Below are positions 1 to 10,482 of a stretch of DNA of 64,000 nt, in pieces. Where the stretch lies: NCBI RefSeq assembly GCF_020880815.1, contig NZ_JAJITD010000005.1:372001-436000 (forward strand), written 5' to 3'. This stretch comes from Paraburkholderia sejongensis (GTDB lineage: Bacteria; Pseudomonadota; Gammaproteobacteria; Burkholderiales; Burkholderiaceae). The notes beneath the pieces are model-generated. The model ran no database searches and was not told where the DNA came from. It saw nothing but the letters and a program-made list of their open reading frames with translations. The position numbers were made by a program, and so were the translations under genes. Every line of letters starts with the position of its first letter. The stretch's first letter is position 1.

Positions 1-710
1 TCGGCGAACAGAAAGCGGACGTGCTGTGCGTGCAGGAAATCAAATGCTCGCAGGACGACATGACGCCGGAATTTCTCGCGCCGCACGATTTCACCGGCTA
101 TTTCCAGCATGCGGTGAAAAAGGGCTATAGCGGCGCGGGCGTCTACACCCGTCATGAGCCGGACGAAGTGGTGATCGGTTTCGGCAGCGAGGAATTCGAT
201 CCGGAAGGGCGCTATGTCGAGCTGCGCTTCGGCAAGCTGTCGGTGATTTCGGTGTACGTACCGTCGGGTTCGAGCGGCGACGAGCGCCAGCAGGCCAAGT
301 TCCGTTTCATGGACGAGTTCATGCCGCATCTGGCCGAACTCGCGAAAGAGCGCGAAGTGATCGTGTGCGGCGACGTGAACATCGTGCACAAGGAAATCGA
401 CATCAAGAACTGGAAGAGCAACCAGAAGAACTCCGGTTGCCTGCCGGAAGAGCGCGCGTGGCTCGACAAGCTGTTCGACGAGGTCGGTTATGTCGACGTG
501 TTCCGCACGCTCGATCAGCGGCCGGAACAGTACACATGGTGGAGCAATCGCGGTCAGGCGTATGCGAAGAACGTCGGGTGGCGGATCGATTATCAGATCG
601 CGACGCCGGGCATCGCCGGCAAGGCGAAGCGCACCGATGTGTTTCGCGACATCAAGTTCAGCGATCACGCGCCGCTGACCGTCGATTACGACCACAAGGT
701 CGGCAAGTAA
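1..710 (+). CDS. xth: Exodeoxyribonuclease III (AP endonuclease), 5' truncated by window edge
   Basis: Endonuclease/exonuclease/phosphatase fold enzyme of the exonuclease III family, which cuts DNA at abasic sites and degrades 3' ends in base excision repair. The frame is already open at base 3, so the true start lies outside the window. Visible family motifs are LCVQEIK near the beginning (metal-binding Glu), VCGDVNIVH (catalytic Asp and Asn), WRIDYQIA, and the C-terminal FSDHAPL with the catalytic Asp-His. About 235 residues are present against roughly 255-270 for the full protein, so only a short N-terminal piece is missing. It is transcribed towards the M48 peptidase gene, with a strong GC stem-loop between the two stops. 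Xth is the most likely subfamily name; which paralogue cannot be told from a fragment. Confidence 0.93.
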   Translation, partial: GEQKADVLCVQEIKCSQDDMTPEFLAPHDFTGYFQHAVKKGYSGAGVYTRHEPDEVVIGFGSEEFDPEGRYVELRFGKLSVISVYVPSGSSGDERQQAKFRFMDEFMPHLAELAKEREVIVCGDVNIVHKEIDIKNWKSNQKNSGCLPEERAWLDKLFDEVGYVDVFRTLDQRPEQYTWWSNRGQAYAKNVGWRIDYQIATPGIAGKAKRTDVFRDIKFSDHAPLTVDYDHKVGK

Positions 711-722
711 CCGTCACAAGAA

Positions 723-767
723 GGCGGCGGCGCGGGCACCGCGCCCCTCATGTGAAGCGCCGCCGCC
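723..767. terminator. GC-rich stem-loop between convergent genes
   Basis: An 11-bp perfect stem (GGCGGCGGCGC at 723-733 with its complement at 757-767) sits between the stops of the exonuclease gene and the opposing peptidase gene. There is no clear T-run on either side, so intrinsic termination is only a guess. Confidence 0.4.
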
Positions 768-788
768 GTTCAGGATCAGAGTTTCCGA

Positions 789-2117
789 TCAGTTGCGCGC
801 CGCTTTGCGGGTCGGCCGGCCCATGCCCGCGTAATCGGGCAGTGCGTCGACGCTCTTGCCGATCGCCTTCGCGTACAGCGGCAGCATGTCCGGCAGCCGC
901 TTGATGATGTCCTCGCGACGCGCCGGCGTGTACGGATGCACGTAGATGAAGTTGCCGTCGCGACTGCCGCGCGTGGCTTGCGCGAGTTTGTCCCACAGCG
1001 TGACCGCCGCGCGCGGATCGAAGCCGGCGCGCGACGCGATATCGCTGCCAATTACATCGGCTTCGGTTTCGTCGGTGCTTTCGTACTTCATTTCCAGCAG
1101 ACGCGAGCCGATGCCGAGCGGCGCCATGCCGAGATCGGCGAGCCCGAACAGTTGCGGGATCGTGCCGGACGAATCGAGCTGGCTCGCCTGCAACTGACCG
1201 AGCCGCATCCGCGCATGCTCGCGCAACGCATGCGCGATCTCGTGGCCGATCAGCATGCCGAGTTCGTTGTCGTTCAGGCGCACCCGGTCGAGCAGCCCGC
1301 TATAGACGACGATCTTGCCGCCCGGCAGGCAGTACATGCGGATGTCGTTCGAGCGCACCACCGCCACTTCCCATTTCCAGCTTTTGGCCCGCTCGTTCCA
1401 TTTCAGCGAATACGGCACCATCTTGTCGACGCTCGAGCGCACGCGCGTGACGCGCGCGTCGTTATCGGCGTACAGGCGGTTCGCGTGGCTTGCACCGTAG
1501 ACGATCTGGTTGAATTCGTCGGCGGCCTGCGCCTCGAGCATCGCCGACGGGATCAGGTTGCGAAACACCATGTAGCCGCCATAGCGCAGCTGCGGGCTCA
1601 CGTAGTACGGCGGCGGAGCGGCGGGCGGCGCGGAAGTCGCGGCCGGGGCCTTCGCGGGAGATGGCGACGTGGAGCCGGGCGCCGGATTCGGCGCTGAAGT
1701 GATCGCGCCGCTGCTGCCCGGACCGGCTGAACCCGGCGCGGGCGCGGCCGTGCCGCTGGTCGCGCTGTTGTTCGCACCCGCACCCGCGCTGGGGCCGCCG
1801 GAGCTGTTTGTGGCCGGCGTCGCCGAGATTGCGTTTTCGCCGCTGGCGGCGCCGGTTGCGGCCTTGGCCGCCGGCGCGTTGCCGGGCGCGATCGTGCCGG
1901 TCGCTGCCGCAGGCGCCGGCGGCGCGGCGACCACCGCGCTGTTGGCCGCGCTGGCAGCCGGAGCCGCGGCGACAAACGTGGCCGCGCGCGCCGGCAGCGC
2001 CAGCGCGACGACGCTCGCGCAGCCGAGCCCACACGCCATGTACCGCGCGATCGCGCGCAACTCGCTCGATAGCACGCGAGTCGCCAGGTGACGCCGCGCG
2101 CGCGTCGGGAACCGCAT
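789..2117 (-). CDS. M48 family metalloprotease, exported, with long low-complexity linker
   Basis: Predicted periplasmic zinc peptidase of 442 residues. The N-terminus has basic residues, a hydrophobic stretch and an ALPARA-A signal-peptidase-like site near residue 45. About 110 residues of Ala/Pro/Gly/Ser/Asn-rich sequence follow, and then the catalytic domain with HEIAH (HExxH zinc site) and the downstream ETEAD glutamate ligand. M48 enzymes of this type (LoiP/BepA-like) act in outer-membrane protein quality control; the exact substrate is unknown. The start at 2117 was chosen because it lies 2 bases after the stop of the AmpG-like gene, suggesting translational coupling in one operon with metX-metW-ampG. 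The same frame stays open much further upstream, but that part overlaps the permease gene and is a shadow. The linker is unusually long. Confidence 0.88.
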   Translation of the reverse strand: MRFPTRARRHLATRVLSSELRAIARYMACGLGCASVVALALPARAATFVAAAPAASAANSAVVAAPPAPAAATGTIAPGNAPAAKAATGAASGENAISATPATNSSGGPSAGAGANNSATSGTAAPAPGSAGPGSSGAITSAPNPAPGSTSPSPAKAPAATSAPPAAPPPYYVSPQLRYGGYMVFRNLIPSAMLEAQAADEFNQIVYGASHANRLYADNDARVTRVRSSVDKMVPYSLKWNERAKSWKWEVAVVRSNDIRMYCLPGGKIVVYSGLLDRVRLNDNELGMLIGHEIAHALREHARMRLGQLQASQLDSSGTIPQLFGLADLGMAPLGIGSRLLEMKYESTDETEADVIGSDIASRAGFDPRAAVTLWDKLAQATRGSRDGNFIYVHPYTPARREDIIKRLPDMLPLYAKAIGKSVDALPDYAGMGRPTRKAARN

Positions 2118-2119
2118 CG

Positions 2120-3514
2120 TCACGACTTGGCCCTCCACGGCGCGATCCGCACCAGCAGCAACATGCCGGGCACCGCGAGCGCGGTACAGATGATGAAATA
2201 GTTGAACCAGCCGATCTGCGCGACCACGTAGCCGCTCGCCGCCGACGCGAGCGTGCGCGGCACCGACGCGAGGCTCGTGAACAGCGCGAACTGGGTGGCG
2301 GTGTAGCGCGGATCGGTGGTGCTGGCGATATACGCGGTGAACGCGGCCATCGTCAGACCGGTGGTGAAAGTCTCGAAGCCGTAGACCAGCGCGAGCGCGA
2401 CCGAGCGCGGATCGAGCTGCACGCTCCAGTCGATGCCGGCGAGCGCGAGCAGCTTCGTGGTGCCCTGACTGATGGCCACCGCGATGTCGTAGATCGCGGT
2501 GAGCCCGGGCGAATCCGGGCCGAGATGCGCGAGCCACGCGAAGCCGAGCGTCGACACCATCTGCAGCACGCCGAAGATCCACAAGCCGCGGCCGATGCCG
2601 ATCTTCATCAGCCAGATCCCGCCGACGATCCCGCCCGCGAGACTCGCGCCGAACGCGGTCGTCTTCGCGATCACGCCGATCTGCGTGCGCGAAAAACCGA
2701 TGTCGAGAAAGAACGAGGTGGACAGCGTGGTCGCCATCGTATCGCCGAGCTTGTACAGAAAGATGAAGCCGAGCACGAAGAGCGCACCGCGCCAGCCGTC
2801 GCGCTGAATGAATTCGCGGAACGGTTCGACGATCGCTTCGCGCAGATTCTTCGGCGGTTTGCCGTGCACTTCGGGCTCGCTCACGACCAGCGTCATCAGC
2901 ACGCCCGGCAGCATGAACGCGCCGGTCACGATGAACACCGTGCTCCACGGCAGATGATCGGACAAAATCAGCGCAAGCGAACCGGGCACCAGCGCCGCGA
3001 TCTTGTACGCGTTCACGTGTACCGCGTTGCCGAGGCCCTGCTGCGTATCGCTCAGCAGCTCACGCCGGTAAGCGTCGATCACGATGTCGGAACTCGCGCC
3101 GAAGAACGCGACCAGCGCGGTGAGCGCGGCGACCGTCCAGATCGATTCGCGCGGCGACACGAAACCGAGCGTCGCGATCGCGCCGGCCACGAGGATCTGC
3201 GTGACCAGCATCCAGCCGCGCCGGCGACCCGGCCGCCAGCCCGGCAGCCGCGGCACGTAGCGGTCCATCAGCGGCGCCCACACGAATTTCCACGTGTACG
3301 GAAACTGGATCAGCGCGAACAGGCCGATTTCCTTCAGATTGACGCCTTCCGAGCGCAGCCATGCCTGCACCAGATAGACGAGCGTAAATAACGGAAGTCC
3401 CGACGTGAAGCCGAGAAACACGCAGATCAGCATGCGCGTATTCAGAAACGCGCGCCAGCCGGGATGTTCTTCGTGAGCGGTAAGTGCGGGCGCCTCGTGC
3501 GGCGGGTTCGACAT
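2120..3514 (-). CDS. ampG: AmpG-like muropeptide MFS permease
   Basis: Polytopic major facilitator protein of 464 residues, with a short hydrophilic N-terminus followed by about 12-14 hydrophobic segments. The start of the membrane domain (GFTSGLPLFTLVYLVQAWL) and the PYTWKFVWAPLMDRY stretch are typical of AmpG, which imports anhydro-muropeptides released during cell-wall turnover for recycling and so influences beta-lactamase induction. No ampC or ampR is visible nearby, so a role in induction here is not shown. It lies 14 bases after metW and 2 bases before the M48 peptidase gene, in what looks like one transcription unit. Confidence 0.88.
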   Translation of the reverse strand: MSNPPHEAPALTAHEEHPGWRAFLNTRMLICVFLGFTSGLPLFTLVYLVQAWLRSEGVNLKEIGLFALIQFPYTWKFVWAPLMDRYVPRLPGWRPGRRRGWMLVTQILVAGAIATLGFVSPRESIWTVAALTALVAFFGASSDIVIDAYRRELLSDTQQGLGNAVHVNAYKIAALVPGSLALILSDHLPWSTVFIVTGAFMLPGVLMTLVVSEPEVHGKPPKNLREAIVEPFREFIQRDGWRGALFVLGFIFLYKLGDTMATTLSTSFFLDIGFSRTQIGVIAKTTAFGASLAGGIVGGIWLMKIGIGRGLWIFGVLQMVSTLGFAWLAHLGPDSPGLTAIYDIAVAISQGTTKLLALAGIDWSVQLDPRSVALALVYGFETFTTGLTMAAFTAYIASTTDPRYTATQFALFTSLASVPRTLASAASGYVVAQIGWFNYFIICTALAVPGMLLLVRIAPWRAKS

Positions 3515-3528
3515 GTGGATAAGTGACG

Positions 3529-4137
3529 TTAGCTTTGCTTGACGCGATAGACCGCAAGACTACCACGCCAGTTCACGCCCCAACGCACCACCTGGCCGTC
3601 GTGCAGCACCACCCGATCGAGAATTTCGATACCGACCTCCGGCGCGAGCGCCTCGAAGTCTTCGATCGTCAGCACGCGCACGTTCGGCGTGTTGTGCCAT
3701 TGATAAGGCAACGACTTCGACACCGGCATGCGCCCCTTGAGCACCGACAGCCGATGCGCCCAGTAACCGAAGTTCGGGAACGACACGATGCATTCCTTGC
3801 CGACCCGCACGGTCTCGCGCAGGATCGCGGCGGTCTGATGAATGGTTTGCAGCGTCTGCGACAGAATCGCGAAATCGAAGCTGCCGTCCTCGAACAGCCG
3901 CAGGCCGTCTTCGAGGTTCTGCTGGATCACGTTGATGCCGTTGCGCGTCGAGGCCAGCACGCCGGCGTCGTTGATCTCGATGCCGTAGCCCTGCACCTCG
4001 AGTTCTTCTTTCAGCAGCGACAGCAGCGAGCCGTCGCCGCAGCCGAGGTCGAGCACGGTCGAGCGCGGTTCGACCCAGCGGGCGATCGCGCGGAAGTCCG
4101 GGCGCGACGCCAGGTAATCAAGTGCTCGCTGGTTCAT
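3529..4137 (-). CDS. metW: MetW, methyltransferase-like methionine biosynthesis protein
   Basis: Class I SAM-dependent methyltransferase-fold protein of 202 residues. The glycine-rich SAM loop is [12 protein letters not shown], followed by YGIEI. MetW is the usual partner of MetX in proteobacteria that use the MetX/MetW route for homoserine acylation, and the pair is thought to work together in methionine synthesis. The start ATG overlaps the metX stop by 4 bases (ATGA), so translation is coupled and the upstream frame extension is a shadow of metX. The size and motifs fit the family without oddities. Confidence 0.95.
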   Translation of the reverse strand: MNQRALDYLASRPDFRAIARWVEPRSTVLDLGCGDGSLLSLLKEELEVQGYGIEINDAGVLASTRNGINVIQQNLEDGLRLFEDGSFDFAILSQTLQTIHQTAAILRETVRVGKECIVSFPNFGYWAHRLSVLKGRMPVSKSLPYQWHNTPNVRVLTIEDFEALAPEVGIEILDRVVLHDGQVVRWGVNWRGSLAVYRVKQS

Positions 4138-5279
4138 GCGTTGACCTCGTTGGCAATGCGTTCGTAGTAGGCGCGCAGCAGGTTGTGATAGCGCGCGTCG
4201 TCGAGCAGGAAGGCGTCGTGGCCGTGCGGCGCGTCGATCTCCGCGTAGGTGACCGTGCGCTTGTGGTCGAGCAGCGCCTTCACCAGTTCGCGCGAGCGCG
4301 CCGGCGCGAAACGCCAGTCGGTCGAGAAGCTCGCGATCAGATACTTTGCGGTGGTGTGCGCGAGCGCGGCGGTCAGATCGCCGTCGAACGCCTTGGCCGG
4401 ATCGAAATAGTCGAGCGCGCGGGTGATCAGCAGATAGGTGTTCGCGTCGAAGTAGTCGGCGAACTTGTCGCCCTGGTAGCGCAGATACGATTCCACTTCG
4501 AACTCGACGTCGAAGTTGAAGTTGTAGTCGTCGAGGGCGCCTTCCGCGCGACGCAGCGAGCGGCCGAATTTCTCGGCCATGTCGTCGTCCGACAGATAGG
4601 TGATGTGGCCGATCATCCGCGCGACGCGCAGCCCGCGCCGGGGCTTCACGCCATGCGCGTAGTAGTTGCCGCCATGGAAGTCCGGGTCCGACAGGATCGC
4701 CGAACGCGCAACCTCGTTGAACGCGATGTTCTGCGCGGACAGCTTCGGGGTCGACGCGATCACGATGCAATGGCCGACGCGCTCCGGATACATCATGCTC
4801 CACGCGAGCGCCTGCATCCCGCCGAGGCTGCCGCCCATCACCGCGGCGAAGCGCTCGATGCCGAACTCGTCGGCCACGCGCGCCTGCGCGTTGACCCAGT
4901 CTTCGACGGTGACGACCGGGAAGGCGGCGCCGTACGGCTGGCCGGTCGCCGGATCGATGCTCATCGGCCCGGTCGAACCGAAGCACGAGCCGAGGTTGTT
5001 CACGCCGATCACGAAGAACTTATTGGTGTCGAGAGGCTTGCCGGGGCCGACCATGTTGTCCCACCAGCCGACGTCCTTCGGATTGTCGGCATACACGCCC
5101 GCCACGTGATGCGACGCGTTGAGCGCGTGGCACACCAGCACCGCATTGCTGCGCGCGGCATTGAGCGTGCCGTAGGTCTCGACCATCAGGTCATAACCGG
5201 CGAGCGAAGTACCGTTGCGCAAGCGCAGCGGCTCGGTGAAATGCATTTTCTGGGGAGCGACGATGCCGATGGAGTCCAT
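4134..5279 (-). CDS. metX: Homoserine O-acyltransferase MetX
   Basis: Alpha/beta-hydrolase-fold transferase of 381 residues that acylates L-homoserine in the first committed step of methionine synthesis. The nucleophile is Ser151 in GGSLGGMQ, and the C-terminal APHGHDAF supplies the catalytic His; [11 protein letters not shown] and [12 protein letters not shown] are family blocks. MetX enzymes may use acetyl-CoA or succinyl-CoA, and Burkholderia homologues are often annotated as succinyltransferases. I cannot decide the acyl donor by eye. The gene heads a likely operon metX-metW-ampG-M48 peptidase. Directly before the ATG is a three-codon ORF (ATG GCG GAA TGA) that abuts the start. Confidence 0.95.
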   Translation of the reverse strand: MDSIGIVAPQKMHFTEPLRLRNGTSLAGYDLMVETYGTLNAARSNAVLVCHALNASHHVAGVYADNPKDVGWWDNMVGPGKPLDTNKFFVIGVNNLGSCFGSTGPMSIDPATGQPYGAAFPVVTVEDWVNAQARVADEFGIERFAAVMGGSLGGMQALAWSMMYPERVGHCIVIASTPKLSAQNIAFNEVARSAILSDPDFHGGNYYAHGVKPRRGLRVARMIGHITYLSDDDMAEKFGRSLRRAEGALDDYNFNFDVEFEVESYLRYQGDKFADYFDANTYLLITRALDYFDPAKAFDGDLTAALAHTTAKYLIASFSTDWRFAPARSRELVKALLDHKRTVTYAEIDAPHGHDAFLLDDARYHNLLRAYYERIANEVNA

Positions 5280-5565
5280 TCATTCCGCCATTGAGTCAAC
5301 AGGACGGCTAAACGGCGTCGGCGAGGCACGGAAGGGGAAGCGATGTGCGCGGCTGACGACCTCTTTAGCCGCATTTATAGTGAACCGCCGGCCGTTGGCC
5401 TGGGGCTCGCGCGCCCGCAATCGAGTCAGCAAATCGGCGCGTGAAAATTGGATACCGCGGTGGGTACTGCGTGGGTGTTACCGGTGCATCAAGGCGCAAA
5501 GTATAGCGGAAAATCCCGCGCGGCAGCGGCGCGGGCGTGGCGCTGTAGGCGCTGCGCGAGCCGTG
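5280..5565 (-). promoter_or_regulatory. metX upstream region with two -10-like boxes
   Basis: The 286-base gap between slmA and metX holds two AT-rich -10-like elements on the minus strand, TATACT at 5500-5505 and TATAAA at 5374-5379. Neither has a convincing -35. I see no SAM riboswitch of a type I know. Confidence 0.3.
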
Positions 5566-6348
5566 CTACTGAAGAATCAGCAGCAGTTGCGCGTCCGCGT
5601 GTTCGGCGGGCGGACGGGCAAAACCGCTGCGCACGTAGCGATGCCAGCGGCCGATCACGTAGCTCAGCAGCAGGCTCGCGCGCAGCGCGGGATCGTAGCC
5701 GGCGGGCAGCGGCGCGGACATCGGGCCGTGGTGCGCGACGGCCGGCGCATCGGGAGCGGCCGGGACTTTGCCGTTGCCGACCTGGACGCTGCCTGCAACG
5801 TCGGCGCCGGCAGTTGCCGTCGCCTCCGTCTGCGCAAGCCGCAAACACTGCTTCAACGACGCCTCGACCCGTTCGAGCATCTGGTTCACGCGCTCGGTGA
5901 GCCGCTCGTGCTCGCCGACCAGCGCCTCGCAGGTCAGCACCCGCGTCATGCCGGGATTTTTCGCCGGGAAGTTCAGCAGCATCAGCGCGATCGCGCGCGC
6001 CTGCAGCACGCCGTTGCTTTCGTGCGCGGTGATCTGGTTGATGAGCCCGAACAGCGTGGTCTCGATGAATTCGATCAGCCCTTCGAACATCTGCGCCTTG
6101 CTGGCGAAATGCCGATACAGCGCGGCTTCGGATACACCCAGGCGGGCGGCCAGTGCGGCGGTGGTGATCTTTTCGCTTTTCGGCGCCTCGAGCATCGCGG
6201 CGAGCGTTTGCAGGATATGGACGCGGCGCTCGCCCGGCTTCGGGCGCGGCGCGCGGGCGGTGGTCGAGGCGGTGGTAGCGGGCGCGGCGCCGGGCGTCGC
6301 GGGGGAGGCTGCGGCTAAGGCTTCGTCAGGCTTGTCGATCGGCTGCAT
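5566..6348 (-). CDS. slmA: SlmA-like nucleoid occlusion factor (TetR family)
   Basis: 260-residue TetR-type DNA-binding protein. An Ala/Pro/Thr-rich N-terminal tail is followed by the helix-turn-helix (KITTAALAARLGVSEAALYRHF), then a SlmA-type ligand/dimer domain with the FEGLIEFIETTLFGLINQI stretch. SlmA binds specific chromosomal sites and blocks FtsZ ring assembly over the nucleoid. A low-complexity insertion rich in Ala, Pro and Gly (about residues 180-215) interrupts the C-terminal half, which makes the protein longer than the roughly 200-residue E. coli SlmA. The start at 6348 has a GGGGAA-like ribosome site; an upstream in-frame ATG near 6411 is less likely. It lies 41 bases downstream of the HAD phosphatase gene. 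Confidence 0.85.
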   Translation of the reverse strand: MQPIDKPDEALAAASPATPGAAPATTASTTARAPRPKPGERRVHILQTLAAMLEAPKSEKITTAALAARLGVSEAALYRHFASKAQMFEGLIEFIETTLFGLINQITAHESNGVLQARAIALMLLNFPAKNPGMTRVLTCEALVGEHERLTERVNQMLERVEASLKQCLRLAQTEATATAGADVAGSVQVGNGKVPAAPDAPAVAHHGPMSAPLPAGYDPALRASLLLSYVIGRWHRYVRSGFARPPAEHADAQLLLILQ

Positions 6349-6389
6349 GGCTGTGGTTCCCCGGCTGCTGTCGTTGTCGGCTTGCGTCC

Positions 6390-7157
6390 CTACTGTCCCG
6401 GCTTGCGTCCTTTCCATCGAACCGAGCGGGTGCCCAGTCGTAGCGATTTTAGCGAACGAATGCTGCGGTCGACATAGTGCGGCCGGCCGGTGCCCGGCAG
6501 GCGCGTCGGGATTCCGTCCGCGTGCGGCTGGCGCGGCAGATGGCCGGTGATCCACACGGTGCGGATGCCGAGTCGCCGGTAATTCTTCAGATGCGAACGG
6601 GTGTCCTCGACGAGGATCGCGTCTTTCAGCGCGACGTGCGCGTCGCGCATCGCGCGGCGCAGCATCGCGTGATCGGGTTTCGCGCGCCATCGGCTGCGAT
6701 CGCGCATGTGCTCGATCGCGATCACGCGCTCGAACAGCCGCTCGATGCGCAACTCGGCGAGCACTGCCCGCGCATATTTCTCGGGCGCATTGGTGAGCAC
6801 GATCTTGCGGCCGGGCAACGCGGCGACGAGACGCGCGACGCCGCGTTCACAGCGGATCATCGAACCGAGATCGGGGAAGTCGTGGACGACCTTCAGAAAA
6901 TCGTCGCCGTCGACCGGGTGATGGCGCGTGAGGCCGAGCAGCGCCGCGCCGTAGCGCTGCGTGTAGCCGGTGCGCAGCCGGTTCGCCTGGTCGATGTCGA
7001 CCTGTAGCGCGTCGATGATGTATTGCGTCATCCCGCGATTGATCGCCGGGAAGATCGCGTGCGACGCGTGGTGCAGCGTGTTGTCGAGGTCGAACAGCCA
7101 GACCGGCTTGCCGCCCGCGATGTCGGGGCGGCGGCGCCGCGAGGTGAGGGTGCGCAT
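6390..7157 (-). CDS. HAD-family pyrimidine 5'-nucleotidase
   Basis: Haloacid-dehalogenase-like hydrolase of about 255 residues. Motif I is WLFDLDNTLH (nucleophile Asp and acid/base Asp), motif II is IVLTNAPE, and motif III/IV is VEDTRSHLKN. The DLDNTLH form is typical of the SDT1/pyrimidine 5'-nucleotidase subfamily, which dephosphorylates nucleoside monophosphates. The arginine-rich C-terminal tail is unremarkable for Burkholderia. A further in-frame ATG exists at 7226, but the start at 7157 fits related proteins and has a weak GAAGG site. It lies between argB and slmA on the same strand. Confidence 0.85.
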   Translation of the reverse strand: MRTLTSRRRRPDIAGGKPVWLFDLDNTLHHASHAIFPAINRGMTQYIIDALQVDIDQANRLRTGYTQRYGAALLGLTRHHPVDGDDFLKVVHDFPDLGSMIRCERGVARLVAALPGRKIVLTNAPEKYARAVLAELRIERLFERVIAIEHMRDRSRWRAKPDHAMLRRAMRDAHVALKDAILVEDTRSHLKNYRRLGIRTVWITGHLPRQPHADGIPTRLPGTGRPHYVDRSIRSLKSLRLGTRSVRWKGRKPGQ

Positions 7158-7271
7158 GGTGTGGAAGCCTTCAGGCGCTGCGGGGTGTTCGGGTTCGCGC
7201 ACCCGCCGTGCCCGCGCGTCCGTCATACGCGCCGCGTCGCCGTGGCGTGCATGACGGGTTTGCCGCGTCGC

Positions 7272-8405
<1,134 letters not shown>

Positions 8406-8444
8406 TCATTGCCTGACCGATTTCCAGTTCGAGCTTTTCCCACG

Positions 8445-8669
8445 ATGAAAACGTCTTCCACCCGCCCGGCGGGCAGCGCGCGCTGCCCGCGCTGCGGCTG
8501 CGCATTCGACTGCGGGATGCGCACCGGGCCGGGTCAGTGCTGGTGCCGCGAGTTGCCGCCGCTGCCGGCCGAACGGCTCGACCCGGCGAGTCCCTGTTTG
8601 TGTCCCGGGTGTCTGGCCGCGGAGCTTGCGCGGGTGGCGCAAGGTGGTGCCGGAGCCGGTCCGGTTTAA
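8445..8669 (+). CDS. Small cysteine-rich CWC family protein
   Basis: 74-residue soluble protein with the pattern CPxCG-x-x-F-x-C, then CWC-x-x-LPPLP, then CLCPxCL. This is the cysteine-rich CWC domain: nine cysteines in 74 residues, probably binding zinc or iron. Function is unknown in the family. It lies between divergent argB and a convergent TPR gene and ends 46 bases from the latter's stop. A much longer frame runs upstream without a stop but overlaps argB on the opposite strand and is a shadow. The ATG at 8445 directly precedes MKTSS. Confidence 0.82.
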   Translation: MKTSSTRPAGSARCPRCGCAFDCGMRTGPGQCWCRELPPLPAERLDPASPCLCPGCLAAELARVAQGGAGAGPV

Positions 8670-8715
8670 GCGGCCTGGACGCCATGCACGAGCCGCGGGG
8701 CTCCAGCTTCTGGTG

Positions 8716-10398
8716 CTATGCAGGCTGCTCGCCACGCCGCTGCGCCGCCAGTGCGCGCAGGTCGCGTGCCACCGCCTCCAACGCCGGCGCCCATTGGCCG
8801 AAGCGCGGTTGCCGGTAAAGCGTCGCGCTCGGATACCACGGACTGTCGCTGCGTTCGAGCAGCCAGACCCAGTGCGGATTGACGTCGAGCAGCACCCAGC
8901 TGCGCTGCCCGAGCGCGCCGCTCAGATGCGCGACCGACGTGCACACGGTGATCACGAGGTCGAGCGCGCTGACCAACGCGGCGGTGTCGTCGAAGCTCGC
9001 CAGACTGGCGGTGTGATCGATCATCGGCAGGCCGGCCGCGCGGGCGGCGGCGACGTCGTCGGCCGCGTCGGGCTGCAGCGAGTAGAACGTGACGCCGTCG
9101 ATCCCGGCGAAATGCCGGGCGTAGCGCTGCCAGCCGACGCTGCGAAACGGATTGCGTTGATGGCCGCGGCTGCCGGTCCATGCGAGGCCGACCTTCAGGC
9201 CGGGATCGACGGCGAGGCGCCGGCGCCACGCTTCGCACGCGGCCGGGTCGGCGAACAGATACGGCGACGCGGCCGGAATCGTGTCCTCGCGGGTATCGAA
9301 AATCAGCGGCAGGCTCAGCAGTGGAATCTCATAGTCCATCGGCGGCAATGTGTCGACGCCGCCGCCCGCCGAATATTCGTCCACGTGCGCGGCGAGGCTG
9401 CGCGCGAGCAGGCCGCCCATCTGCGGGAACGAATTCCACAGCAGCCTGCCGCCGTCGCGATGCACGCGTTCGGCCAGCAGCGGGATATAGCGGCAGAACT
9501 GCAGCACGTCGCCCATCCCCTGTTCGCCCCATACCAGCAGCGTCTTGCCCGCGAGCGATTCGCCGCGCCAGGTGGGCGCGGGCAGCACCGGACGATTGCC
9601 GCCGAGCTCCTGTGATCCTTCCCAACGCGCTTCGTGCGACGGCCAGCCCTGCGCGTAGTTGCCGCGCACGAGTTGCAGCATGCCGAGGTTCGAGCGCATC
9701 GTCGGCGCGTGCGGCGCGAGTTCGCAGGCCGTCGTCGCAGCCTGTTCGGCCTCGTCCCAACGCTGCGCCTCGCGCAGCGTCAGCGCGTAGTTGTTGTAAG
9801 CCAGCGGGCTGTGCGGCGCATGCTGCACGGCCTGCGCGCCGGCATGCAGCGCGCGCGGCAGGTCCGGCTTGCGGCGATACGCGTTGGCGAGATTGATCCA
9901 CGCGTTGCCGTCCTGCGGCGTATCGCGAACCGCGCTTTCGAGTAGCGCGAGTTGTTCGTCCAGCTCGCCGCCGGCGAGCATCAACGCGCTGGCCAGGTTG
10001 TTGCGCAACTGCGGCAGCGCCGCATCGAGCGCGAGCGCGCGGCGGTACGGGGCGATCGCATCCGCATGCCGGTTGGCCATCTGCAGCGTGTAACCGACGC
10101 GAAAGTGGGCGAGCGCGCTGTGCGGATCGAGCTGCGCGACCAGCTCGGCGAGTTCGATCGCCTGCCCGGCGCGCTGCTGCGCGAGCAGCGTGGCACCGAG
10201 CGCATCGAGCGAAGCGGCGTCGAGCGGGTGCAGCCTGGCCGCCGCCTGCAGGCAACTGGCTTCATGCCCGGTCGCGCCGCTGGCGCGCGCGGCCGCGGCG
10301 TCGCGCAAACAGCTCAGGAATGCGGACGCAGCGTCGGCGTCGTGATCGGGGGTGGGCTGCATCAACGGGTGGCGCGGCATTATCTTGAAGACAGTCAT
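8716..10398 (-). CDS. TPR-repeat protein with glycosyltransferase-like C-terminal domain
   Basis: 560 residues. The N-terminal half (about residues 20-270) has several tetratricopeptide-like helical pairs (DALGATLLAQQRAGQAIELA and similar, with repeated NNLASAL, INLANAYRR, NNYALTLREA). The C-terminal half (about 290-550) has a GT-B-like fold signature, including LLVWGEQGMGDVLQFCRYIP, VGLAWTGSRGHQRNPFRS and a late ITVCTSVAHLSGALG. This arrangement occurs in bacterial TPR/heptosyltransferase-like proteins that may glycosylate proteins or flagellin, but the acceptor cannot be told here. No signal peptide. Three nearby in-frame Met codons could be the start; the first, at 10398, is given. It is divergent from regB. 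Confidence 0.8.
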   Translation of the reverse strand: MTVFKIMPRHPLMQPTPDHDADAASAFLSCLRDAAAARASGATGHEASCLQAAARLHPLDAASLDALGATLLAQQRAGQAIELAELVAQLDPHSALAHFRVGYTLQMANRHADAIAPYRRALALDAALPQLRNNLASALMLAGGELDEQLALLESAVRDTPQDGNAWINLANAYRRKPDLPRALHAGAQAVQHAPHSPLAYNNYALTLREAQRWDEAEQAATTACELAPHAPTMRSNLGMLQLVRGNYAQGWPSHEARWEGSQELGGNRPVLPAPTWRGESLAGKTLLVWGEQGMGDVLQFCRYIPLLAERVHRDGGRLLWNSFPQMGGLLARSLAAHVDEYSAGGGVDTLPPMDYEIPLLSLPLIFDTREDTIPAASPYLFADPAACEAWRRRLAVDPGLKVGLAWTGSRGHQRNPFRSVGWQRYARHFAGIDGVTFYSLQPDAADDVAAARAAGLPMIDHTASLASFDDTAALVSALDLVITVCTSVAHLSGALGQRSWVLLDVNPHWVWLLERSDSPWYPSATLYRQPRFGQWAPALEAVARDLRALAAQRRGEQPA

Positions 10399-10482
10399 GT
10401 TACCGGCAGCGGGGCTTCGTAGGCCGTAGCCGTTGTCCGAGCGGGTAGACTAAGGTCTGTTTGCATACGGACCCTTCAGGTT

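Noticed and set aside
1808..3391. 527-codon plus-strand ORF
   Set aside because: Lies opposite the AmpG and M48 genes and is rich in Arg, His and Ala; a typical GC-frame shadow.
5280..5565. SAM riboswitch upstream of metX
   Set aside because: Searched by eye for SAM-I and SAM-II features and found none; only two -10-like boxes.
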